Assembly: GCA_903927685.1 (NCBI GenBank)
Contig: CAIYOB010001014.1
Location: forward strand, 1-13,346
Direction of reading: 5' to 3'
Origin: an uncultured Planctomycetaceae bacterium
Lineage (GTDB): Bacteria; Planctomycetota; Planctomycetia; Pirellulales; Pirellulaceae
DNA: 13,346 bases
Positions 1 through 6,890 of the stretch are shown piece after piece (position 1 is the first letter of the stretch; each line of letters begins with the position of its first letter). The notes beneath the pieces are model-generated. The model did not search any database and was not told the DNA's origin. It saw only the letters and a list, made by a program, of their open reading frames with translations. A program made the position numbers and the translations under genes.

Positions 1-1020
1 GATCGTCTTGCGGACGGCTTGGTGTGCGCCCGACGAACCGAACAACACGCCGTCCGGCACGATGCAGGCACACCGGCCGCCGGGTTTCAGTTGCTGCAGG
101 AACAGGGCCAGAAACAGCAGCTCCGTCTTCTTCGTCTTGACGATCTGCAATAAGTCCTTGGCCACCTCGTCATAGTTCAGCGAGCCCTTGAACGGCGGGT
201 TGGCCAGGATCACGGTGTACCGGCCGCGATTGGCGGCGTTGTCCTGGGACAGCGAATCGATGCCGTCGATGGTTGGGCTCTCGATGCCGTGCAGCATCAG
301 GTTCATGGCCCCGATCCGCAGCATCGAGGCGTCGAAGTCCGCGCCGTGGAACATGCCGTTCAGGAAGTGCTCCCGCTGGCGTTTGTTATGAAACAGCTTC
401 GGGTGCTGCTTGCGCAGGTACTCGCCGGCCGCCACCAGGAACCCAAACGTCCCGCCCGCCGGGTCGCCGATCACGTCGTCCGGCTGCGGGGCGACCAATT
501 CGACCATCATCTTGATGATGTGCCGGGGCGAGCGGAACTGGCCGTTGACGCCGGCCTGGGCGATCTTCGACAGCAGGTACTCGTACAAGTCGCCCTTGGT
601 GTCCCGGTCCTCCATCGGGATGTCGCTGATCATCGTCACCGCCCGTTCCATCAGCGACGGCGTGGGGATGATGAACACGGCGTCCTTCATGAACCGGCTG
701 TACGCGCTCTGGCTGTCGTCGTGCAGGTTCTTGATGAACGCAAACACCTCGTCCCGGAAGTTGGTGTACATCTTCTGGGATTCGTAGTCCTTGAACCGCG
801 ACCAGCGCAGATGCTCCTGTTTCTTCGTGAAAATCGGGTTCTGGATCGGCTGCCCCAGCAGATTCGCCTGCGCCTCGCGCGCCGTGTGGATCTCGTCCAG
901 CCGCCGGGCGAACAGCAGGTACGTGATCTGCTCGATGACCGACAGCGGGTTCGACACCCCGCCCGACCAGAACGCGTCCCAGACGCGATCCACCTGCGAC
1001 TTGATAGCTCCCGTGATCAA
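1..1020 (-). CDS. hsdM: Type I restriction-modification system DNA methyltransferase subunit, 3' end outside window
   Basis: N6-adenine methyltransferase (modification) subunit of a type I R-M system. With HsdS it methylates adenine in the recognition site and with HsdR forms the restriction complex in the cytoplasm. The 340 visible residues start like HsdM helical N-domains (SNPLSVIEQITYLLFARRLD). The AdoMet-binding motif I is DPAGGTFGFL at 186-195 and the catalytic N6-MTase motif NPPF is at 274-277, followed by the family's GGRCACIVPDGVLF. The start is a TTG at 1018-1020, chosen because a strong AGGGGAAAGGA (1028-1038, minus strand) ends 7 bases upstream and no in-frame ATG fits. Motif I departs from the usual DPACGTGGFL or CGTAGFL forms. 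The C-terminal part and any hsdS/hsdR lie beyond base 1. Family assignment is firm; activity is unproven. Confidence 0.95.
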   Translation of the reverse strand, partial: MITGAIKSQVDRVWDAFWSGGVSNPLSVIEQITYLLFARRLDEIHTAREAQANLLGQPIQNPIFTKKQEHLRWSRFKDYESQKMYTNFRDEVFAFIKNLHDDSQSAYSRFMKDAVFIIPTPSLMERAVTMISDIPMEDRDTKGDLYEYLLSKIAQAGVNGQFRSPRHIIKMMVELVAPQPDDVIGDPAGGTFGFLVAAGEYLRKQHPKLFHNKRQREHFLNGMFHGADFDASMLRIGAMNLMLHGIESPTIDGIDSLSQDNAANRGRYTVILANPPFKGSLNYDEVAKDLLQIVKTKKTELLFLALFLQQLKPGGRCACIVPDGVLFGSSGAHQAVRKTI

Positions 1021-1323
1021 TCGTCGATCCTTTCCCCTGCCGCCATGCCGGCCCCCGCCTTGGCGGATCTGTCCGTTCGCCACGACTCCATTTCATGCCG
1101 CACGGATTAGAGTCCAGACGCCCGCCGACTTCAAGTGTCGGTCGCCGCCGTCGGTCCCGGCTTGACGGCGGTCTGCTCCGATGCACTCGGCGGAGTCCGC
1201 GGCCCGACTCCAGTGCTGATGACCCCGCCGCCAGTCGGTCGTGTCATCCGTCTGTAGTTCTGTCGTACCGAGACCTTGTCAATCCGCCGTTGGATGACCC
1301 ATCGCCGCAAGGCTGTTGTGTGC
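1021..1323. other. Intergenic region upstream of hsdM with a small dyad
   Basis: There is no convincing gene in these roughly 300 bases between the lipoprotein stop and the hsdM start; open frames here lack ribosome binding sites and family features. The hsdM Shine-Dalgarno (1028-1038) lies at its left end. An 8-base-pair dyad (1145-1152 with 1164-1171, 11-base loop) is present. It has no T-tract on either side, so it is not called a terminator. The hsdM promoter is expected here but I could not place it. Confidence 0.5.
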
Positions 1324-1806
1324 CTACGGACGTTGAGCGTCGCACGGCTCAAACGGGTCCTTACACACTCGGATGGTCTTGATTTCTCGATTGTTTTTGA
1401 TGTCCCACTCTCGCCAGGAATAGACATACTGTATTGTGCCTGCACTGTCGGGAGCCTCAGCCTCGGCAACCTTGATAATCGCAGTAGCGGCGACGGCGTC
1501 GAAACTGTGAATGGAGCTAAACCATCGACGACGAGCAGTGCCGCGTTGAAAATCCGCCTGTGTGATTGTTACGATATCAGACCAAGAACCGTTCTGAAGG
1601 CGCTGCCAGACAAGTGAATGGGAGTCGTAGCTCTTCTGACCGGGGCGCGAGAACGACACGGTCTCCCAATCCCGGCGGATTAGGCGATCAGTTCCACCAG
1701 CAGATGGAACGGATTCCACCGTTTGGAGCGTCGTGCGATCACAGCCTGCCGTGAGCGCAAGCAACGTCAGTGCTGCAGCGATCCTAGTCTGGCCGTGTAC
1801 TGGCAT
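1324..1806 (-). CDS. Putative small lipoprotein of unknown function
   Basis: A 160-residue product that I do not recognise as a family. It begins with a short signal-peptide-like segment (MPVHGQTRIAAALTLLALTA) followed by GC, so Cys22 is the likely lipidated residue. The -3 position is Thr rather than the usual Leu, so this is a relaxed lipobox. The mature part is polar with scattered Trp and Tyr and no membrane segment; its C-terminus holds two Cys (CKDPFEPC) that could form a disulphide. Only a weak ribosome binding site is visible before the ATG. The DNA is visibly less GC-rich than the neighbouring genes, consistent with transferred or fast-evolving material. The signal-like N-terminus argues that the frame is real, but a chance frame cannot be excluded. 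Confidence 0.6.
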   Translation of the reverse strand: MPVHGQTRIAAALTLLALTAGCDRTTLQTVESVPSAGGTDRLIRRDWETVSFSRPGQKSYDSHSLVWQRLQNGSWSDIVTITQADFQRGTARRRWFSSIHSFDAVAATAIIKVAEAEAPDSAGTIQYVYSWREWDIKNNREIKTIRVCKDPFEPCDAQRP

Positions 1807-2214
1807 AGGGAAGTGTTACGACAGAACGCCCATGTTCAATCGGCGGCGGCCCAAGACGTTGACCGTGAGACTTGGCAAGGCCCACCGCTCGATGGCAACA
1901 TTTCGTCGCCACGGTTCGTCCCCGGGCGGTCTGACCGTAGGCGACCATCGCCCCTCCGACCGACGGTCATCTTACCGCATCGCTCGGCGGGCGGCAATCT
2001 TTCTTGTGGGCGATCGACAGGCAAATAGTCTACCCAGATTGATCTCCCCCAGAATGGCAGAGCAGAGGCAACCATGATTCTACCCTCCCATGATTTTGTC
2101 TTTCGCGCGCATCGGTTCTCTCGGAAAGACGTTGCAGGGATGGCTGCGCCACGGATTCCGCGTCTCCGTCGTCGGCTCGCCTTCCGGTCTCTCAAGTTAT
2201 TTCTGCCAGGTCGC
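1807..2214. other. Gene-poor intergenic stretch
   Basis: About 400 bases between the Uma2 remnant and the lipoprotein gene. Open frames cross it on both strands, but their products are Arg/Pro/Ala-rich shadows without recognisable domains. The one structured item is a pair of near-identical 12-base units at 2073-2100, listed separately. It is probably decayed sequence left by insertions or deletions that also truncated the Uma2 gene. Confidence 0.5.
2073..2100. repeat. Two direct CATGATTyT units, 16-base period
   Basis: CATGATTCTACC at 2073-2084 recurs as CATGATTTTGTC at 2089-2100. The first eight bases differ only at the C/T position, and the spacing is 16 bases. On the minus strand they read as GACAAAATCATG followed by GGTAGAATCATG. 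The unit lies in non-coding DNA. It may be the edge of a dispersed repeat, but only two copies are visible here, so chance is possible. Confidence 0.45.
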
Positions 2215-2602
2215 TTACTCCGCCGCCCGCCGGAGGATCGCCAATTCGTCGCGGAGCCGGGCGGCTTCGGCCTCGATCGCCTGCCGAGCCGCGGCCTCGC
2301 GATCGGCGCGTTCGGCTTCGCGGCCGGGCGGCCTCCTCGCTCCGCCGGGCGCCTGCCTCCCGCAGCAGTTGCTTGTTGCGCGTCAGCAGCCGCTCGCCCG
2401 TGCCCCAACGCACGAAATCCAGATGGCCATCGGCGATCCGCAAACGCAATTCCAGTTCCCGGGTGTCCAGCGCGCCCTCCGCGTCCGGTTCCATGCGCTG
2501 GTACTTGTCGCCGGCCAGCCGATAGCCCTGCAACGGCGGGTCCAAGTACTCGCCACGCGGGTCGGACAAGAAATACTCCTTGACGCCCAGGTTGAGTTGT
2601 GA
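2215..2602 (-). pseudogene. Remnant of a Uma2-family (DUF820) endonuclease: N-terminus missing, C-terminus frameshifted
   Basis: From about 2602 downward one minus-strand frame reads LNLGVKEYFLSDPRGEYL, then PPLQGYRLAGDKY and GHLDFVRWGTGERLLTRNKQ. This is the C-terminal half of the Uma2 PD-(D/E)XK family, normally about 190-260 residues. The first half, with the PD and EVLSP motifs, is absent: upstream sequence in this frame is unrelated and runs into the end of the HzsA-related gene. Near 2320-2330 one extra base shifts the frame. Beyond it a second frame continues as the Ala/Glu/Arg coiled-coil tail typical of the family (EAERADREAAARQAI, then EAEAARLRDELAILRRAAE) and stops at TAA, 2215-2217. 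With the other frame taken instead, the stop would be at 2192-2194. There is no plausible start. The gene is dead unless the frameshift is a sequencing error, and even then it lacks its catalytic half. Confidence 0.78.
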
Positions 2603-2673
2603 TGAACGTGAAGCGATGCTTCGTGGTGCTGACGAATGCCGGATCAGGATGGCGGGGCATTTGTCTCGCTTGG

Positions 2674-5664
2674 TCACGGCCGTTCGATGAGCGGAGCAGT
2701 AGCCACGCGGGGGCGGATCGGCAGGTTCTCGATGCCCGGAAAATCCGGATCCCCGAGCGCGCGGAGTTCCTCCTCGCCCAGGAACGGACAGCAGGCATCG
2801 ACCCAGGCGATCAAGCGGTGCAGGCTCAGCGGATCGGCTTTCACACCGTAGTGCTTGCCGCTCGCCGCCAAGTCGACCAGCCGGCTGTTGCCGGCCAAGT
2901 ACTGCCGGGGACGCAACGTGCGCAGCGCGGCGGGGTCGTTTTGGCCGTAACCGCTCTCGACCGGAATGGCGCCCGCAATGCCGTACCCGGGCCGACCGCC
3001 GGGGATCGGATTGCCCCAGCCCGCCTCGCCGACCAGCGTGAGGTAGGGTTCTTTGAACACATTGTGCCCGGTCCGCAGGGCGAGGTTCGGTTCGGCCAGG
3101 CCGGGTTCCTGGCCCTGATGGCAGCCGACGCAGTAGCGGTCCAGGACCGGTTGGACGAAACGTTCGTAACTGATGCTCGCGTCGCCCCAGGGCGGCGGAG
3201 ACAGTTCCGTGGGTGGACGCTGCAGCGCCACCCCGCTCTGCCGGGGCGGCGTTGTGCTGTGCCCTTCGTGACAGCCCACGCACCCCCGCTGCTCGCCGGG
3301 CATCAGACCGCTGAAGCTCCGCATCGTGTGCAGGCAGCGGCGGTCCGCGTCCAACAGTTGAAAGAACACCGCGCGGCCGGCGGGCGCCCGGAAGTAGACC
3401 GAACCATCCGCCTCGACCGGGACCTCGGATAGAATCCGCTTGACGCCCTCCTCCTGCACGATCGACACGGGCGGGCCGGAATGGCGATACGTCTTGTTCC
3501 AGGTCGAATACGTTTTGTAATCCAGTTGAAACGTCCGCAAATAGCGGACCGAACCGCGCGGCAGTTCGGGGACGCCTTCGTACACGTCGGCACTGTAGAA
3601 CGTGCCCGGCTCGACCGGCCGGCGGCTCGAACCGGTGCCGGGCCACGCCACGCGGTCGGGCTGCTGCGGAGGCGCCGGCCGCGGCTTGACGGGCAGCGCG
3701 TGCCAGATATTGTGAACGCCCTCGTAGATCAAGTCGCGGTTGCCGTGCACGTCCATCAAGTACAAGCGGAACCGCTGGTCGAGTCCGCGGGCCGAAACCA
3801 GGAAATCCTGCTCGCTCAGCGGCCAAGCCGTTTTGTAGCCCGTGAAGCGGCCCGCGGCGTGGTAGTCCGCCGACTCGGGCCGGTCCTCCGGCGGAGGACT
3901 GACTTCCGGCCACCGCAACTCGGCGGTGACTTTCGTCAAGCCGTGCGGCCAGTCGCGGCCGCGGTCCGGGTCGATGATCCCGATCGAGCCCGACCACCAA
4001 TCATGATGCCCCACGCCGGAGAACATCACGCGGCGGCTGCCGGGAATCGGCCGGGGCTCGGACAGATGATCGGGCCAGACGGACTGGTTCCCCCAGAAAT
4101 GCGCCGTTCCGGTGCCGTCCTGGTTGGTCGTCCACAGCTTCTGCAGCCGCCACAGCGGTTTGTCCGAGTACTCCCAGCGGGAATAGATCACGCGGCCGTC
4201 GTTTAGCAGGGCGGGGACGAAATCCGGCTCGCCGTTGTAGCTGGTCAAGTACACATTCGCCCCGTCGGCGTCACAGCGGGCCAGGATGTAGCTGTAGATG
4301 AACGGCCCGCAGCGGACGTGCGAGTTGCCCCGCGTCGTCGTGAACAGGATGTGGCCGTCGGGCAGGTAGAGCGGGTCGATATCGTCGTAGTCGCTGTCCG
4401 TCAGTTGCCGGAGGCCCGGGCCGTCCAGGTCCATTTCGTACAGGTGGAAGCTCTTCTCATCGTGGGGCTTGTAGCAGTACAGCACCCGCCGGGCGTCGAA
4501 CGAGAGATCGGGCCGCCAGAAGCTGCCGGGCCTGTCCGGCGCCAGTTGCCGGACCTCGCCGCCGGGATGCAGGCCGTCGAGCAGCAGCAGTCGGCCGCCG
4601 GGGACCGCGGTGATGCCCATGCGGTGGATCGCTTCATGTTCCGGGTTGATGGGACCTTGCGGCAACGGCTGGTCGATGAACAGCAACCGCGTGAAGTCCA
4701 GAACGGGGTTCTTGAACAGGATGCTGCGTTTGACTCGCCGTACCGAGAAATACAGTTCCTTCACCGCCGCTGGTTCCGCAGCGTACGCCGCGACCGGATC
4801 GTCCTGTACGTCCGTCCCCAGGCCGGCGATCTTGCCCCACGGGCCTCCGCCCCAGGGCGCCGCCACGGTGGCAGCTTTCCACGCCGAGTCGTCGAACGCG
4901 GGGGCTTCCCAGTGCGGATGCAGCTCTTTTTCAGCCCGCCAGCCGCTGTCGGAGACGCGGATCACCCGTTGGCCATCGGCACAGCGGACCGCCAGGCGGA
5001 CGATCAGGCCGGCGGGATTTTTGCTGGGCGCCGGACGATTCTCCGCCCGCACGGCGAGCACGTTGTCGCCGACCTTGATCCGCGGACCGACCGCAAACAC
5101 GGCGGCCCGTGTCCAAGTCTCGTGAAGGCCGACTCGCTGGCCGTTCAGGAACACCTCGCAGGCGTCGTCCGCCGCGACTCGCAACTCGGCGTCTTGCACG
5201 TCGGCCGGCACGGCGAAGCGGCCGCGGAAGAACCGTGCCGCAGCCGGTGCGTCTTGCGTGGCGTTTCCCTCGGGATACCAAATCCAACTCGGCGGAGTGT
5301 CGGCCGTCGGCGGCGGGGCCGCCTGAGGCGTTGCTCGCAGTTCGCCCAGGCGTTGTTCCAACGCATCCAGTGCTCGCAATTCGCCCGCGAGCTCGGGTCC
5401 CGGCGACTGGCTGACAAGCCGCTGTGCCAGTTCGCGCGCCCAGCGGATCTCCAGGGCTGCCCGCTCCAGGAGCGGTTCGCCTTGAGCCTGAAACAGCCAG
5501 TCTCGCTGCAGCGTTCGTTCCGTCTCGCCGACGGTCAGGGTCCGCGTGGGGGGCGTTTCGGGACGGCCGGGCTCCGACGGTTGCGCCGACGCGGGGCCGG
5601 CCGGCAATACGGCCAGCAGCGCAAACAGCCAGGATAGTCTGGGCCGATAGCATGTCGAAAGCAT
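2674..5664 (-). CDS. HzsA-related exported protein: N-terminal carbohydrate-binding-like region, beta-propeller, two c-type haem motifs
   Basis: A 996-residue exported protein of the planctomycete HzsA-related family, which resembles the alpha subunit of hydrazine synthase in architecture. Its reaction is unknown. In order: signal peptide (1-28, ending PASAQ); a charged helical stretch (about 45-112); a beta-sandwich-like region (about 125-275, with WIWYPEGNATQ, FRGRFAVP and CEVFLNGQRVG) resembling accessory domains of alpha-L-rhamnosidases; TolB/PD40-like propeller repeats (about 300-700; PDLSFDARRVLYCY, YLPDGHILFTTTR, DGRVIYSRWEY); then two haem attachment sites, CVGCH at 795-799 and 845-849. 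The second sits in a planctomycete cytochrome context (FVQPVLDRYCVGCH). The ATG at 5662-5664 is chosen over an upstream TTG (5677-5679) because GGAGG (5671-5675) sits 6 bases before it. The gene ends 72 bases from the Uma2 remnant. It is paralogous to the gene at 6891-9470, which lacks the carbohydrate-binding-like region. The Tyr four residues after the haem His that ligates haem in hydrazine synthase is Ser here. Confidence 0.88.
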   Translation of the reverse strand: MLSTCYRPRLSWLFALLAVLPAGPASAQPSEPGRPETPPTRTLTVGETERTLQRDWLFQAQGEPLLERAALEIRWARELAQRLVSQSPGPELAGELRALDALEQRLGELRATPQAAPPPTADTPPSWIWYPEGNATQDAPAAARFFRGRFAVPADVQDAELRVAADDACEVFLNGQRVGLHETWTRAAVFAVGPRIKVGDNVLAVRAENRPAPSKNPAGLIVRLAVRCADGQRVIRVSDSGWRAEKELHPHWEAPAFDDSAWKAATVAAPWGGGPWGKIAGLGTDVQDDPVAAYAAEPAAVKELYFSVRRVKRSILFKNPVLDFTRLLFIDQPLPQGPINPEHEAIHRMGITAVPGGRLLLLDGLHPGGEVRQLAPDRPGSFWRPDLSFDARRVLYCYKPHDEKSFHLYEMDLDGPGLRQLTDSDYDDIDPLYLPDGHILFTTTRGNSHVRCGPFIYSYILARCDADGANVYLTSYNGEPDFVPALLNDGRVIYSRWEYSDKPLWRLQKLWTTNQDGTGTAHFWGNQSVWPDHLSEPRPIPGSRRVMFSGVGHHDWWSGSIGIIDPDRGRDWPHGLTKVTAELRWPEVSPPPEDRPESADYHAAGRFTGYKTAWPLSEQDFLVSARGLDQRFRLYLMDVHGNRDLIYEGVHNIWHALPVKPRPAPPQQPDRVAWPGTGSSRRPVEPGTFYSADVYEGVPELPRGSVRYLRTFQLDYKTYSTWNKTYRHSGPPVSIVQEEGVKRILSEVPVEADGSVYFRAPAGRAVFFQLLDADRRCLHTMRSFSGLMPGEQRGCVGCHEGHSTTPPRQSGVALQRPPTELSPPPWGDASISYERFVQPVLDRYCVGCHQGQEPGLAEPNLALRTGHNVFKEPYLTLVGEAGWGNPIPGGRPGYGIAGAIPVESGYGQNDPAALRTLRPRQYLAGNSRLVDLAASGKHYGVKADPLSLHRLIAWVDACCPFLGEEELRALGDPDFPGIENLPIRPRVATAPLIERP

Positions 5665-5758
5665 GAAGTTCCTCCCCAAGACAACTTCTGCGAGACGAAA
5701 GCTCTTACGCCGGATCCGTGGTCGATGTTAGCATCGTGGCATCGTTCACGAAATAGAA

Positions 5759-5788
5759 TCCTCGTTTAACGCTGTCCTCGTTTAACGC
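5759..5788. repeat. Direct repeat of a 14-base unit, 16-base period
   Basis: TCCTCGTTTAACGC occurs at 5759-5772 and again, identical, at 5775-5788, separated by TG. The second copy is the outer end of the left arm of the large inverted repeat at 5778-5862. The first copy therefore looks like a partial duplication of that arm, as slippage or a nested insertion would leave. Confidence 0.85.
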
Positions 5789-5862
5789 CAAGCCGGCAGG
5801 CGACGGGTGGGGTGGCCGCATCCCGCTGATCCGCCGTCGCCTGCCGGCTCGGCGTTAAACGA
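5778..5862. repeat. Large near-perfect inverted repeat (29-base arms) between DUF4058 and the HzsA-related gene
   Basis: The left arm (5778-5806) and right arm (5834-5862) are complementary over 29 bases with one mismatch (A at 5790 against C at 5850). The 27-base loop is at 5807-5833. The arms contain AGCCGGCAGGCGACGG and its complement, and the outer ends carry CGTTTAACG. It lies in the 255-base gap between the DUF4058 stop and the start of the downstream gene, so transcription from 6696 would cross it. RNA from it would fold strongly, but no T-run follows, so it does not look like a textbook terminator. The size and palindromic form suggest a REP/MITE-like dispersed element. Confidence 0.9.
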
Positions 5863-5919
5863 ACTGAGCCGAAACTGGGAAGTTCTTTCGTGAGCGTTGC
5901 TGGCGGGATCACGAGTTCC

Positions 5920-6696
5920 TCACGAGCGCAGCCCGGCAGCGCGGAGGCGTTCGTTCGCCCAAGCTTGCTGTTCGGGCGCGAGTCGGACGGGCGGCTCGCC
6001 GGAATGGTCGGTTGCGCGATCGTAACTGTACCATTCATAGATCGTCTGGAGGGCCTCCTGGATGTCGAGCAGGACGTCTCCGTCGTCCGGCAACAGGGGG
6101 ACGGGAACGCGGGGCAAGGGCTGCTCCAATGGAGTCGGCCAGACCTCGACTCGCGGCCGCCGATTGGCGCGGCTGAGGAACACGAAGTAGGGCACGGACG
6201 GCAGGGTACCGGCCAACGGAAAGCGTTCGCCGACTCGCAACAGGTCGATTTCGAGGTAGTGGACATCGCTGGCGAGGATCTCTTGCCGCTTCTTGCGATA
6301 TTCCTCGACACCCGGCCCTCGCTTGTTGGTGGGCGAGAGCACTTCGATCATCGTCACCAGTCGCCGTTGCTCCGCATCGCGAATCTCGACGTACGGATTG
6401 GGGACACTTTCCGGAACCAGGGCATCCAGAACCAAGGGAGCCGCGACCGCCGTGCCCGTCTGAGGCCTCCGCTCTCCGTCCGAGCCGTACACGCCAACGT
6501 CTGGAATCCGCGTTCGGTACCGAGTTTCCATGGGGTCCGGGACGGTCAAGACAATCCGTTCCTGGGGAAGGGCGAAGTATTTCGGACGCAGTTGGGGGGC
6601 CAGTTGGCGCGCGATTTCGTTCACCAGACTGGTGTGAACCGTTGTCCATAGTGGCCCCTCAAGATACGGGTCCATCCCCGGAAAAGGATTAGGCAT
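5920..6696 (-). CDS. DUF4058 family protein, putative Uma2-like PD-(D/E)XK fold
   Basis: A 258-residue protein, full length for DUF4058 and recognisable from its N-terminal signature MPNPFPGMDPYLE. The biochemical function is not known. There is no signal peptide or membrane segment, so it is probably cytoplasmic. The core resembles Uma2 nucleases: IPDVGVY (64-70), MIEVLSPTNKRG (116-127), then EEYRKKRQEIL and DVHYLEIDLLR (144-154), parallel to the PD, EVLSP and EYWLVDP elements of Uma2. A nuclease-like fold with Asp66 and Glu118 is therefore inferred. The ATG at 6694-6696 is supported by GGAGA (6704-6708) 7 bases upstream and by the family signature. The frame is open for hundreds of bases further upstream, but there it runs inside the HzsA-related gene. 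The gene sits between two HzsA-related paralogues and is flanked on both sides by inverted repeats, suggesting a moved cassette. Confidence 0.92.
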   Translation of the reverse strand: MPNPFPGMDPYLEGPLWTTVHTSLVNEIARQLAPQLRPKYFALPQERIVLTVPDPMETRYRTRIPDVGVYGSDGERRPQTGTAVAAPLVLDALVPESVPNPYVEIRDAEQRRLVTMIEVLSPTNKRGPGVEEYRKKRQEILASDVHYLEIDLLRVGERFPLAGTLPSVPYFVFLSRANRRPRVEVWPTPLEQPLPRVPVPLLPDDGDVLLDIQEALQTIYEWYSYDRATDHSGEPPVRLAPEQQAWANERLRAAGLRS

Positions 6697-6775
6697 CGCT
6701 GGGTCTCCATCACTCGTTTCGTGTTCCCAGTATACCAGACGGCAGGCTCTCGTGCGCTGGCGCCGCAAAGTGCCA

Positions 6776-6862
6776 GGGTGGCTGGGGTCGAGTGCAGCGA
6801 GCCCCCAGAGGCGGAGGCTGGGGGCTCGCCACTCATACTTCGTGGCTCGACCCCAGGCACCC
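6776..6862. repeat. Nested inverted repeat upstream of the DUF4058 gene
   Basis: Two palindromes lie one inside the other. The outer arms 6776-6792 and 6846-6862 are complementary over 17 bases with one mismatch (GGGTGGCTGGGGTCGAG on the left). The inner arms 6797-6808 and 6818-6829 (GCGAGCCCCCAG and its exact complement) leave a 9-base loop, and the inner stem can extend by a further 5 pairs past a 2-base bulge. The element fills much of the 194-base gap between the stop of the larger upstream gene (6891) and the DUF4058 start (6696). It would form an elaborate hairpin in DNA or RNA. It shares no arm sequence with the inverted repeat at 5778-5862. A dispersed palindromic element is most likely; a role in transcript processing is possible. 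Confidence 0.87.
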
Positions 6863-6890
6863 GACTCCAATTCCCAGACGTGGCCACGGA

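Noticed and set aside
289..1110. A 273-codon plus-strand frame opposite hsdM, and a 266-codon minus-strand frame at 386-1186
   Set aside because: Both are shadows: composition is Arg/Pro/Gly-rich with no domain, while the third minus-strand frame encodes HsdM with NPPF and AdoMet motifs.
1145..1171. Hairpin as a terminator between the lipoprotein gene and hsdM
   Set aside because: The stem has only 8 pairs and no T-tract follows on either strand.
2192..4000. A 602-codon minus-strand frame that includes the Uma2 fragment as one protein
   Set aside because: Only its last part matches Uma2; the rest is an out-of-frame reading of the HzsA-related gene.
4318..5637. A 439-codon plus-strand frame opposite the first HzsA-related gene (also 2599-3432 and 3481-4206)
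   Set aside because: High-GC antisense frames. The opposite strand carries a signal peptide, propeller repeats and two haem motifs.
5725..5733. TGCTAACAT on the minus strand as an extended -10 for the HzsA-related gene
   Set aside because: It matches only 4 of 6 bases of the -10 hexamer and has no acceptable -35 at 16-18 bases, so the match could be chance.
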